Of a DNA stretch of 64,000 bases, positions 26,601-34,276 are shown one piece after another. The position numbers were made by a program, and so were the translations under genes. The stretch lies in NCBI RefSeq assembly GCF_016862195.1, contig NZ_BOMM01000051.1, positions 171,689 through 235,688 of the forward strand, given 5' to 3'. The notes below the pieces were generated by a model. That model worked only from the letters and a program-made list of their open reading frames with translations. It was not told the origin of the DNA and ran no database searches. How positions within the stretch are numbered: position 1 is the first letter of the stretch; each line of letters begins with the position of its first letter. The DNA comes from Paractinoplanes ferrugineus. Its GTDB lineage: Bacteria; Actinomycetota; Actinomycetes; Mycobacteriales; Micromonosporaceae.

Positions 26601-28038
26601 TGCGCACCTGGCTCGTCAGGTTGGAGGCCATGTAGTTGACGTTGTCGGTGAGGTCGCGCCACGTTCCCGAGACGCCCTTGACCTGGGCCTGACCACCCAG
26701 CTTGCCCTCCGAGCCGACCTCGCGGGCGACTCGGGTGACCTCGTCGGCGAACGACGACAACTGGTCGACCATGGTGTTCACGGTGTTCTTCAGCTCGAGG
26801 ATCTCGCCCCGGGCGTCGACCGTGATCTTCTGCGACAGGTCACCCTTGGCCACCGCGGTCGAGACCTGGGCGATGTTGCGGACCTGGTCGGTGAGGTTGT
26901 TGGCGAGCTGATTCACGTTTTCGGTGAGGTCGCGCCACGTTCCCGAGACGCCTCGGACCTGGGCCTGGCCACCGAGCTTGCCCTCGGTGCCGACCTCCCG
27001 GGCCACCCGGGTGACCTCGTCGGCGAACGACGACAACTGGTCGACCATCGTGTTGACGGTGTCCTTGAGCTCCAGGATCTCGCCCTGCGCGGCAACCGTG
27101 ATCTTCTGCGACAGGTCACCCTTGGCCACCGCCGTCGAGACCTGGGCGATGTTGCGCACCTGGCTCGTCAGGTTGGAGGCCATCGAGTTGACCGAGTCGG
27201 TGAGGTCCTTCCAGGTGCCGGCGACGTTCGGCACGTCGGCCTGGCCACCCAGCTTGCCCTCGGTGCCGACCTCGCGCGCCACTCTGGTCACCTGCTCGGC
27301 GAAGAGGCGCAGCGTGTCGGTGAGGCCGTTCATGGTGTCGGCCAGCTCGGCCACCTCACCACGGGCCGACACCGTGATCTTCTGCGACAGGTCGCCGCGG
27401 GCCACCGCCGTCGCCACCTGCGAGATCGAGCGCACCTGGTGGGTCAGGTTGGACGCCATCAGGTTCACCGAGTCGGTCAGGTCCTTCCACGTGCCGGCCA
27501 CGCCCCGAACGTCGGCCTGGCCGCCCAACTCGCCCTCGGTGCCCACCTCCCGGGCCACCCGGGTGACCTCGTCGGCGAACGACGACAACTGGTCGACCAT
27601 CGTGTTGACGGTGCGGCCGATGCGCAGGAATTCACCCCGGAGGGGACGGCCGTCCATTTCCAGCGCCATGTGCTGGGAGAGGTCGCCCTCGGCCACCGCC
27701 ACGATGACCCGGGAGATCTCGGTGGTCGGCCGGCCCAGGTCGTCGATGAGCGAGTTGACCGACCGGACGCTGTCCGCCCACGAGCCGTCGAGACCCTCGT
27801 CGTCGAGCCGCTCGGTGAGCCGGCCGTCCCGGCCGACGATCCGGCTGATCCGGCGGAGGTCGAGATTCTGGCGTTCCTGCAGGGACACGACCTCGTTGAA
27901 GGCGTCCGCCACCTCGCCGGCCGCCCCGGCCCGCCGGGGCAGCCGAACCTTGAGGTCACCGCGGCGCACCCGCCGCAAAGCGTCGGTGAGCTCGCCGAGC
28001 AGGGCGGCCTCGTCGTGGGCTTCCTTAGCCGCAGTCAT
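23650..28038 (-). CDS. Giant soluble hybrid histidine kinase with tandem HAMP repeats, GAF and receiver
   Basis: This 1462-residue protein has no membrane segment. Residues about 15-800 are a HAMP-type array: eight copies of a 92-residue unit with GDLSQKITV, ELKxTVNTMVDQLSSFADEV and TRVAREVGTEGKLGGQA. A GAF domain (about 815-965), a long coiled coil, HisKA (MSHELRTPLNSLL), HATPase (LRNLLSNAVKFTD, DTGIGIS, YGGTGLGLS) and a receiver follow. The receiver phospho-Asp is about residue 1384 in LMDAMMPDQDG. The layout resembles group III fungal osmosensing kinases (Nik1 type) and related bacterial kinases, where the HAMP array modulates output. It is divergent from the kinase/phosphatase fusion. Confidence 0.93.
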   Translation of the reverse strand: MTAAKEAHDEAALLGELTDALRRVRRGDLKVRLPRRAGAAGEVADAFNEVVSLQERQNLDLRRISRIVGRDGRLTERLDDEGLDGSWADSVRSVNSLIDDLGRPTTEISRVIVAVAEGDLSQHMALEMDGRPLRGEFLRIGRTVNTMVDQLSSFADEVTRVAREVGTEGELGGQADVRGVAGTWKDLTDSVNLMASNLTHQVRSISQVATAVARGDLSQKITVSARGEVAELADTMNGLTDTLRLFAEQVTRVAREVGTEGKLGGQADVPNVAGTWKDLTDSVNSMASNLTSQVRNIAQVSTAVAKGDLSQKITVAAQGEILELKDTVNTMVDQLSSFADEVTRVAREVGTEGKLGGQAQVRGVSGTWRDLTENVNQLANNLTDQVRNIAQVSTAVAKGDLSQKITVDARGEILELKNTVNTMVDQLSSFADEVTRVAREVGSEGKLGGQAQVKGVSGTWRDLTDNVNYMASNLTSQVRNISSVTTAVAKGDLSQKITVDARGEILELKTTVNTMVDQLSSFADEVTRVAREVGTEGKLGGQAQVRGVAGTWRDLTDNVNSMASNLTAQVRNIAQVSTAVAKGDLSQKITVDAQGEILELKNTVNTMVDQLSSFADEVTRVAREVGSEGKLGGQAQVRGVAGTWRDLTDNVNYMASNLTAQVRNIASVTTAVAKGDLSQKITVDARGEILELKDTVNTMVDQLSSFATEVTRVGREVGVEGKLGGQAQVKGVSGTWQDLTDNVNQLASTLTTQLRAIAEVSTAVTRGDLTQSIAVVAQGEVAELKDNINQMIVTLRETTKANAEQGWLDSNLARIGGLLQGQRDLGEVCRMIMTEVTPLVDAQLGAFFLVDNEQAVMRLRLAASYGYVARNHEVTFGPGEGLVGQAAVSRRTIRVRATHDGILTMRSGLMSMPPNDLVVLPVLFEGEMLGVIEFASVAAFSGLHLTFLERLVATIGVALNTIQANRRTEELLSQSQRLAREMQDQSAELQRTNAELEDKAQLLSEQKANIETKNLEIEQARLGLEEKAQQLSRASAYKSEFLANMSHELRTPLNSLLLLARLLADNSERNLSDKQIEFARTIHSAGSDLLSLIDDILDLAKIEAGRMDVDVDQIDFDGIRSYVEQAFVPQAQEKSLDFRVDVAAGLPASIVTDGQRLQQILRNLLSNAVKFTDAGSVTLSIFAAPPTTDFDIPALSQAGQVVAFAVADTGIGISDEKLALIFEPFQQADGTTTRKYGGTGLGLSISREFASLLGGTIVVSSVPGEGSTFTLYVPDALTPESAPGLALPSQPSNTVVVRPMQSVGMPLMELPVITPRADLETSISPAGRQLDGATVLIVDDDVRNVFALTSALEMHGLNVLYSDNGVDGVRILAEHPEVDIVLMDAMMPDQDGYETTRGIRRNQRFRDLPVVFLTAKAMPGDRESALAAGASDYITKPVDLDELIELMARWVNADTATEPERG
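25720..27720 (-). repeat. Eight-unit 276-bp coding repeat (HAMP array)
   Basis: Homologous segments recur at a 276-base period; for example the GATCTTCTGCGACAGGTC-type block is near 25996, 26272, 26548, 26824, 27100 and 27376. More divergent copies lie at either end. The central six units are nearly identical in DNA as well as protein, indicating recent duplication or gene conversion. Confidence 0.9.
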
Positions 28039-28161
28039 GCTGTCCTCACTCGCTGTTCAACTGAACTCGCTTTTCCGACTGCCGTGGGCTACCTATCTTC
28101 TCTCGCTCGACCGGGTCAATGCGACCCACGACTTTGTGCATCCCCCTCCCGACAGGAGAAG

Positions 28162-30237
28162 ATGCAGGGCGTGTCAGCTTCCGATCCCTCGACGGGCGGC
28201 TACGTCCGGCGGGTGCGGCTGCCCAACGATCGGCGCACCCCGGCCGCGGCCCGAGCCCTGGTCCGCTCGGTGCTCGAGGAGGCCGGGCTCGATGTGCTGC
28301 TCAACGAGGCCCTGCTGCTGACCACCGAGCTGTCCACCAACGCTGTCGTGCACGCCAACACCGAGCTGGACATCGAGGTCAGCGCCGACCGGGTGGGGCT
28401 GACCGTGACGGTCACCGACTTCGCCCCCGGCCCCGTCGAGCAGCTGGCGATCGGCCCGCGCAACGAGAGCGTCGACATCGGCGAGGTGGCCGAGCGCGGC
28501 CGCGGCCTGTTGCTGGTCGACCACTTCGCGGCTCGCTGGGGCACCGTGCACGAGGGCACCGGCAAGGGCGTCTGGTTCCGCCTGGAGCGCACGCCGGGGC
28601 CCGAGCCGACCACCGCTGTGGTGCCGGCGGGCAACGTGGTCGAGGCCGGCACGCCGAGCGTGGGCGCGCTGACCGCGCTGCTCCAGATCAACCCGGAGCG
28701 GCAGACCGACGAGGCCCTCGCCGAGTTCGCCACCGACCTGCTGGCCCGGCTCGCCCGGCTGACCGGTGCGGCCGGCGGGGTGGTGCGGCTCGACCGTGGC
28801 GACGGCGGCGGCCGGCAGCTGCTGGCCCGCTACGGGCGCCACCCCCGGGAGGACGCCGACACGATAGTGGTGCCGCTGTCGGTGCACCGCCCGTACGCGG
28901 GCGAGCTCGAGTTGGACGCCGCCCCGACCGGTTATGCCCAGCCGCTCGCCACGATCGTCGCCGAGCGCTTCTCGCTGCACCTGGAGAACGACCGCCTGCG
29001 CCGCACCGACCTGCGCCGGCAGACCTGGTTGACGTTCCTGGCCGAGGCCAGCGAGCTGCTCGCCCAGTCGCTCGACGTCAACCTCACGATGGCACTCATC
29101 CCGCAGCTCGTCGTGCCCCGGCTCGGCCTGTGGTGCGCCGTGCACACCACCGACGCGTGGGGCCGGCTGCAGCTCGCCGCCGCCACCCACTCCGACGAGG
29201 GCATGCTGCCCCAGCTGCACGAGACGCTCGCCGACACCGGACCCGACGCGATTCTGGCCCGGCTCGAGGAGGCGTCCCGGCTCGGCACCCAGGTCATGTT
29301 CGGCACCCCGGCCGAGTCGTCGCGCGGCGGAAAGCCCCAGAAGATGACGATCGAGGGTTTCGCGGTGCCGCTGGTGGCGCGCGGCACCCGGCTCGGCACC
29401 CTGGCGATCGGTCGGCACCCGCGGCACCGGCACGACGTCGAGGAGGTCGCCGTCCTCGAGGACGTCGCCCGCCGCGCCGCCCTGGCCATCGACAACGCGC
29501 GCATCCACGACGAGCGCCACAAGGTGGCCCGCACCCTGCAGGCGTCGCTGCTCCCGCCGGCCCTGCCCAAGGTCGACGGGGTCGGTTTCGCCGCTGAATA
29601 CGTGCCGACCGGCTCCGAGGTGGGCGGCGACTTCTACGACGTGCTGCCGTCCGGCGAGGACCGCTGGCTGGTCGTGGTGGGCGATGTCTCGGGCAAGGGC
29701 GTGCAGGCCGCGACCGTGACCGGCCTGGTCCGCGACGTGATCCGCATCCTGGTCGACGACGGCAAGCCGATGACCGAGATCCTCGGCCGGGTCAACCGCA
29801 CTCTCGTCCAGCGGGGCGGGGGGCGCTATTGCACCCTGGCGATGGCCTCGGTCAAGCGGGAGCCCACCGGCGCTCTCGCGGTGTGCCTGCACCTGGCCGG
29901 GCACGATCGGGCGGTGCTGGTGCGGGCCGATGGCAAGACCTCGTTCGTGGGCGAGGGCGGCACCGCGCTGGGCCTGCTGGAGACGATCTCCTCGCCCGAC
30001 GCCGAGGTGCGGCTGGGTCCCGGTGATTCGCTGATCTTCTACACCGACGGTGTCACCGAGCGCCGGCGTGGCCGGGAGCTGTTCGGCACGGGCCGGCTGC
30101 GGGAGGCGGCCGGGCCGCTGGCCGGCTATCCGGCCGACGTGATGGCCGCCCGACTGCGCTCCATCACGATCAACTTCTCGGTCGAGGAGCCGCGGGACGA
30201 TATCGCGATCCTGGTTCTTCGGAATGACGCCGGTTAG
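28162..30237 (+). CDS. Anti-sigma-kinase-like ATPase / GAF / PP2C phosphatase fusion
   Basis: The 691-residue protein has an N-terminal HATPase domain of the RsbW/SpoIIAB type (residues about 10-140, N box TTELSTNAVVHAN, G box ERGRGLLLVD). One or two GAF-like regions (about 160-440) and a C-terminal SpoIIE-type PP2C phosphatase follow. The phosphatase shows SEVGGDFYDV, VVGDVSGKGVQAA and FYTDGVTE (about 455-690). It could both phosphorylate and dephosphorylate STAS antagonists. The ATG at 28162 follows AGGAGAAG; the longer upstream frame is antisense to the giant kinase. Divergent transcription suggests shared regulation with that kinase. Confidence 0.9.
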   Translation: MQGVSASDPSTGGYVRRVRLPNDRRTPAAARALVRSVLEEAGLDVLLNEALLLTTELSTNAVVHANTELDIEVSADRVGLTVTVTDFAPGPVEQLAIGPRNESVDIGEVAERGRGLLLVDHFAARWGTVHEGTGKGVWFRLERTPGPEPTTAVVPAGNVVEAGTPSVGALTALLQINPERQTDEALAEFATDLLARLARLTGAAGGVVRLDRGDGGGRQLLARYGRHPREDADTIVVPLSVHRPYAGELELDAAPTGYAQPLATIVAERFSLHLENDRLRRTDLRRQTWLTFLAEASELLAQSLDVNLTMALIPQLVVPRLGLWCAVHTTDAWGRLQLAAATHSDEGMLPQLHETLADTGPDAILARLEEASRLGTQVMFGTPAESSRGGKPQKMTIEGFAVPLVARGTRLGTLAIGRHPRHRHDVEEVAVLEDVARRAALAIDNARIHDERHKVARTLQASLLPPALPKVDGVGFAAEYVPTGSEVGGDFYDVLPSGEDRWLVVVGDVSGKGVQAATVTGLVRDVIRILVDDGKPMTEILGRVNRTLVQRGGGRYCTLAMASVKREPTGALAVCLHLAGHDRAVLVRADGKTSFVGEGGTALGLLETISSPDAEVRLGPGDSLIFYTDGVTERRRGRELFGTGRLREAAGPLAGYPADVMAARLRSITINFSVEEPRDDIAILVLRNDAG

Positions 30238-30265
30238 TCGCTTTTAACCCCATAAAGTGGGTCAC

Positions 30266-30874
30266 ATGGCGAAGACCCAGTACTACACGGCCACGAGCAT
30301 CGACGGATATACCGCCGACGAGAAGAACTCGCTCGACTGGCTTTTCGATGTCGACGGGGGCAGTGAGAACCCGTTCGGCGGTTTCATCGCCGGCGTGGGC
30401 GCGTTCGCCATGGGCGCCAACACGTACGAGTGGGTGATCAAGAACGACAACGTCCTCGAGCAGCCCGGCAACTGGCACGACCTCTACGGCGACCGCCCCT
30501 GCTGGGTCTTCACCCACCGGGATCTGCCGCCCGTGCCGGACGCCAACGTCTTCATGGTCAGCGGAGACGTGCGACGGGTGCACGAGGCCATGCTGGTGGC
30601 GGCCAAGGGCGGCAACGTCTGGCTGGTGGGCGGCGGCGACCTGGTCGGCCAGTTCGTCGACCACGGCCTGCTCGACGAGATCATCCTGGGCATCGCCCCG
30701 GTGCTGCTGGGCAGCGGCACACCCCTGCTGCCTCGCCACCTGACCTCCCGGCAACTGGTGCTTACCGGAAACGCGCAGGTGGGCCGCTTCGCCTATCTCA
30801 CTTACGCGGTCGGCACCGAGCCCGTCCCGACCCGCCACCCGTCGACGCGCATCCGCGTGCCGGTGCGGAACTAG
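30266..30874 (+). CDS. Dihydrofolate reductase-like (RibD C-terminal domain) protein
   Basis: This reductase-fold protein of about 202 residues resembles the C-terminal domain of RibD and bacterial dihydrofolate reductase. It has the opening KTQYYTATSIDGYTAD, the GANTYEWV segment and the cofactor-loop VWLVGGGDLVGQFVDHGLLDE. NADPH binding is likely; the substrate is unknown. The end (GTEPVPTRHPSTRIRV) is a basic extension. It stops within a perfect CTAGGGCCCTAG palindrome that also holds the convergent neighbour's stop. Confidence 0.82.
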   Translation: MAKTQYYTATSIDGYTADEKNSLDWLFDVDGGSENPFGGFIAGVGAFAMGANTYEWVIKNDNVLEQPGNWHDLYGDRPCWVFTHRDLPPVPDANVFMVSGDVRRVHEAMLVAAKGGNVWLVGGGDLVGQFVDHGLLDEIILGIAPVLLGSGTPLLPRHLTSRQLVLTGNAQVGRFAYLTYAVGTEPVPTRHPSTRIRVPVRN

Positions 30875-30882
30875 GGCCCTAG
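30871..30882. other. Palindrome CTAGGGCCCTAG joining two convergent stop codons
   Basis: A perfect 12-base palindrome supplies the TAG stops of the genes on both strands. It is too short for a convincing bidirectional terminator. Confidence 0.6.
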
Positions 30883-31982
30883 AACAACTCGTGCGGACCG
30901 GCCATCTCGAGCCGGGCCGCGAGCTCGGGTGGGGCCGTGACCAGCACCGTTCGGCCACTGCGGGCCATCAGCACGTGGCCGAGGGTCGCCATGATCTGCT
31001 CGATGCGCTCGGGGGCCGGCGTGCCGGGCAGCACCGCGTGGACATTGCCGAGGCCGGCCGAGCCGCGCACCGGCACCCCCCGACCCACCGCGTCAGCCAG
31101 CGCATAGACGGTGGCGGCCAGGTCGTCGGGGGCGACCGAGATGCGCAGGACGACATCGCCGCGACCGAACGGGTATTGCCCCCACCACGGCGGCGCGACC
31201 GGGCTGACCGGCACGCCCCAGGCCGCCGCCAGCCGGCCGGCGTCGGCGTCCTCGAACAGGGCGGAAACGGTGCCGGGCCCCTCGGCGGGCAGGTCGGTCT
31301 CGACCGCGCTCACCTCGTGCGAGCTCGCCTCGGCCGCCAGCTTGGCCGCCTGGAGCGGATTGGACACCGGCGCGGTGACCCAGTGGCGAGCCGCCGGCAA
31401 CTGCTGCAGCCGCACCACCGCCGAGGTGAGCACGCCGGCGATCTCGGCCAGCCCCGGCCGGTCGCCCTCGCCGTCGGACTCGCTCAGCACACCGGCGGGG
31501 TCGACATAGCTCACCCGCTCGACGTGCTCGGCCGGCGCGCCGAAACGGTGCCGCAGCGGCCCGGACTCGTTGACCGCCAGCATGCCGCCGACGGTGGCGG
31601 TGCGCGACGGCGGGTCGACCGGCAGGCGCTGGCCGCGCAGGGCCAGGGCGGCCTGGAGCGCGCGCACCGGCGTGCCGATGGCGACCTCGACGGTGCGGGC
31701 GGTCACGTCGTGATTCCACAGTCCGCTGAGGCGACCGGTGTCGAGAAGCAGATCGACGGCTTCCCGGGGCGTACCCCAATCGATCTTGCTGCCGGAACCG
31801 CGCGGCAGCAGCGCCAGCCGCTCGCCCGCGGCGAGCCCCAGGACGTCGCCGACGGCCTGGGCGGTCGCGGGAAGCGCGACGTGCCCGGCCCGGTGGCCGC
31901 CGACGGCGTCGCCGGAGCGTGCCGGCCGCGCATAGTCAGGGCCGCAGATATCCACAAGAGCGTCAAGAATTCGCACAGTCAT
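30879..31982 (-). CDS. FAD-binding oxidoreductase, GlcE-like
   Basis: This 367-residue flavoprotein resembles the glycolate oxidase subunit GlcE. The FAD-binding segment is LLPRGSGSKIDWG (about residues 58-70) and a second segment reads PPSRTATVGGMLAVNESGP (about 124). It lacks the C-terminal half of full-length FAD-linked oxidases, like GlcE. No GlcD or GlcF gene is adjacent, so its partner is unknown. The ATG at 31982 is the last of a 14-bp repeat array in which each copy carries its own start and stop (see the repeat entry). No purine-rich ribosome binding site is seen, so translation may depend on that array. Confidence 0.83.
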   Translation of the reverse strand: MTVRILDALVDICGPDYARPARSGDAVGGHRAGHVALPATAQAVGDVLGLAAGERLALLPRGSGSKIDWGTPREAVDLLLDTGRLSGLWNHDVTARTVEVAIGTPVRALQAALALRGQRLPVDPPSRTATVGGMLAVNESGPLRHRFGAPAEHVERVSYVDPAGVLSESDGEGDRPGLAEIAGVLTSAVVRLQQLPAARHWVTAPVSNPLQAAKLAAEASSHEVSAVETDLPAEGPGTVSALFEDADAGRLAAAWGVPVSPVAPPWWGQYPFGRGDVVLRISVAPDDLAATVYALADAVGRGVPVRGSAGLGNVHAVLPGTPAPERIEQIMATLGHVLMARSGRTVLVTAPPELAARLEMAGPHELF

Positions 31983-32025
31983 ATCCGCACACTCATATCC
32001 GCACAGTCATATTCGCACAGCCACA
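31972..32025 (-). repeat. 14-bp repeat array forming coupled five-codon mini-ORFs before a gene start
   Basis: On the minus strand, ATATGACTGTGCGG-type units are repeated about 3.6 times. Each copy reads ATG/GTG-xxT-GTG-CGN-ATA-TGA (starts at 32024 GTG, 32010 and 31996). Each TGA overlaps the next ATG as ATGA. The last copy runs on into the FAD-binding oxidoreductase (ATG 31982). The unit thus duplicates the gene's own first codons. Fourteen is not a multiple of three, yet each unit restores its own stop and restart. Confidence 0.85.
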
Positions 32026-32118
32026 GATGAGCCCCGATGATCAAGGCTTAAGATCGTCCACTGTGGCAGATAGTACACATGTTCGAACGCGCACGGGGTC
32101 ATCCGGACGGAAATCCCG

Positions 32119-34215
32119 GTGGCGACCGGTAACGTTGCTCCGGTGACGACCGAAACGCCCGACAGCCCGCCCACCGTTCAAGCGGTGCCCAGCGAGCGCA
32201 CCTTCCACGGCGACACCGTGAGCGATGAATACGCCTGGCTTTCCGACAAGGAGAACCCGGACACGATCGCCTACCTGAAGGCCGAGAACTCCTGGACCGA
32301 CCGGGCCACGGCACATCTGGCCGAGCTCCGCGACAAGATCTTCCAGGAGATCAAGAGCCGCACCCAGGAGACCGATCTGTCGGTGCCGAGTCGCAAGGGC
32401 GATTTCTGGTACTACACGCGCACGGTCGAGGGCAAGCAGTACGGCATCCAGTGCCGGGTCGCGGTGCAGCCGGGCGAGACCGATCCGCCGATGACCGAGG
32501 ACAAGCCGGGCGAAGAGGTGCTGCTCGACGGCAACGCGCTGGCCGAGGGCAAGGAGTTCTTCGCGCTCGGCACGTTCGACGTGAGCCCCGACGGCAACTG
32601 GCTGGCCTACTCGACCGACTTCGACGGCGACGAGCGCTTCACCCTGCGCGTGAAAAACCTGGTCACCGGCGAGGTGCTGGCCGACGAGGTGCCCGACACG
32701 TTCTACGGCTCGGCCTGGTCGGCCGACGACAGCGCGTTGTTCTACACCACGGTCGACGACGCCTGGCGCCCCCACCGCGTCTGGCGGCACACGGTCGGCC
32801 GCCCCGCCGGCGAGGACGTGGTCGTCTTCGAGGAGCCCGACGAGCGTTTCTGGGTCGGCGTCGAGCTCACCCGCAGCGAGAAGTTCATCGTCATCGACAC
32901 CCAGAGCAAGATCACTTCAGAGGTACGCGTCATCCCCGCCGACGCCCCGACCAGCGAGCCGGTTCTGGTCGCCCCGCGCGAGCAGGGTGTCGAATACTCC
33001 GTCGAGCATCACGGGCACCGCTTCCTGATCCTGCACAACAAGAACGCCGAGGATTTCGCCCTGGCGTACACGTCGGCGGATGCCCCCGGCGAGTGGGTCG
33101 AGCTGATCCCGCACGAGCCCGGCACCCGGCTCGAGTCGGTCGACGCGTTCGCCCGGCACCTGGTGATCTCGCAGCGCCGGGACGGCCTGACCGGCCTGCG
33201 CGTGATGGTCGACGGCAGCACCGACTCCTACCAGATGGAGTTCCCGGAGCCGCTGTTCAGCGTGGGTCTGACAAGCAACCCGGAATATGACACGGGATCC
33301 GTCCGGATCGCCTACACGTCGATGGTCACGCCCGACTCGATCTACGACGTCGACCTGGTCACCCGCCAGATGACGCTGCGCAAGCGCAAGCCGGTGCTCG
33401 GCGGTTACGACCCGGCCGACTACGAGCAGTTCCGCGAGTGGGCCCGGGCCGCCGACGGCACCCAGGTGCCGATCTCCATCGTGGTCCGCCGGGGCACCGG
33501 CAGGAACGCCCCGGCCGTCCTCTACGGCTACGGCTCCTACGAGCACAGCATCGACCCGTACTTCTCGATCGCTCGCCTCTCCCTGCTGGACCGCGGTGTC
33601 GTCTTCGCGATCGCGCACGTGCGCGGCGGCGGCGAGATGGGCCGGCGGTGGTACGAGGACGGCAAGATGCTCACCAAGAAGAACACCTTCACCGACTTCG
33701 TGGCGTGTGCCGAGACCCTGGTCGCGAAGGGCTGGACGACCGCCGACAAGCTGGTCGCCCGGGGCGGCTCGGCCGGTGGGCTGCTGATGGGGGCGATCGC
33801 CAACATCGCGCCCGACGACTTCGCCGGGATCGTGGCCCAGGTGCCGTTCGTCGACCCGCTGACCTCCATCCTCGACCCGTCGCTGCCGCTGACCGTGACC
33901 GAGTGGGAGGAGTGGGGCAACCCGATCGACTCCGCCGAGGTGTACGCCTACATGAAGTCGTACAGCCCCTACGAGAACGTCGCCAAGCTGAGTTACCCCA
34001 AGATCCTCGCGGTGACCAGCCTCAACGACACCCGGGTGCTCTACCACGAGCCGGCCAAGTGGATCGCCCGGCTGCGCGCGGTCGCCCCCGACGGCGAATA
34101 TCTGCTGAAGACCGAGATGGGGGCGGGTCACGGCGGGCCGAGCGGCCGCTACGACTCCTGGAAAGAGGAGGCCTTCGTGGCCGCCTGGACCCTGGATGTC
34201 CTAGGTCTGGCGTAA
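32119..34215 (+). CDS. Prolyl oligopeptidase-family peptidase (S9A, oligopeptidase B-like)
   Basis: The 698-residue cytoplasmic serine peptidase has an N-terminal seven-bladed propeller (about residues 80-420) and a C-terminal alpha/beta-hydrolase domain. The triad is readable: Ser551 in GGSAGGLL, Asp637 in SLNDTRV and His671 in GAGHGGPSG. LYGYGSYEHSIDPYFS and AHVRGGGEMGRRWYEDGK are typical of PtrB, which cuts after basic residues in oligopeptides. The GTG at 32119 lacks a strong ribosome binding site. GTG 32143 (VTTETPDSPP) is an alternative. Confidence 0.92.
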   Translation: MATGNVAPVTTETPDSPPTVQAVPSERTFHGDTVSDEYAWLSDKENPDTIAYLKAENSWTDRATAHLAELRDKIFQEIKSRTQETDLSVPSRKGDFWYYTRTVEGKQYGIQCRVAVQPGETDPPMTEDKPGEEVLLDGNALAEGKEFFALGTFDVSPDGNWLAYSTDFDGDERFTLRVKNLVTGEVLADEVPDTFYGSAWSADDSALFYTTVDDAWRPHRVWRHTVGRPAGEDVVVFEEPDERFWVGVELTRSEKFIVIDTQSKITSEVRVIPADAPTSEPVLVAPREQGVEYSVEHHGHRFLILHNKNAEDFALAYTSADAPGEWVELIPHEPGTRLESVDAFARHLVISQRRDGLTGLRVMVDGSTDSYQMEFPEPLFSVGLTSNPEYDTGSVRIAYTSMVTPDSIYDVDLVTRQMTLRKRKPVLGGYDPADYEQFREWARAADGTQVPISIVVRRGTGRNAPAVLYGYGSYEHSIDPYFSIARLSLLDRGVVFAIAHVRGGGEMGRRWYEDGKMLTKKNTFTDFVACAETLVAKGWTTADKLVARGGSAGGLLMGAIANIAPDDFAGIVAQVPFVDPLTSILDPSLPLTVTEWEEWGNPIDSAEVYAYMKSYSPYENVAKLSYPKILAVTSLNDTRVLYHEPAKWIARLRAVAPDGEYLLKTEMGAGHGGPSGRYDSWKEEAFVAAWTLDVLGLA

Positions 34216-34276
34216 CTCTTCGAGGCCGGTACGGGCGTCGGCAGGCGCCCGTACCGGTCGGGAGGATGCGGATCGG

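Noticed and set aside
28174..29904. 576-codon minus-strand open frame
   Set aside because: Antisense shadow of the ATPase/GAF/PP2C gene, rich in Arg/Gly/His with no motif.
31972..32025. Possible CRISPR-like short repeat array
   Set aside because: Repeats are 14 bases, directly adjacent without spacers and lie at a gene start; no cas genes are present.
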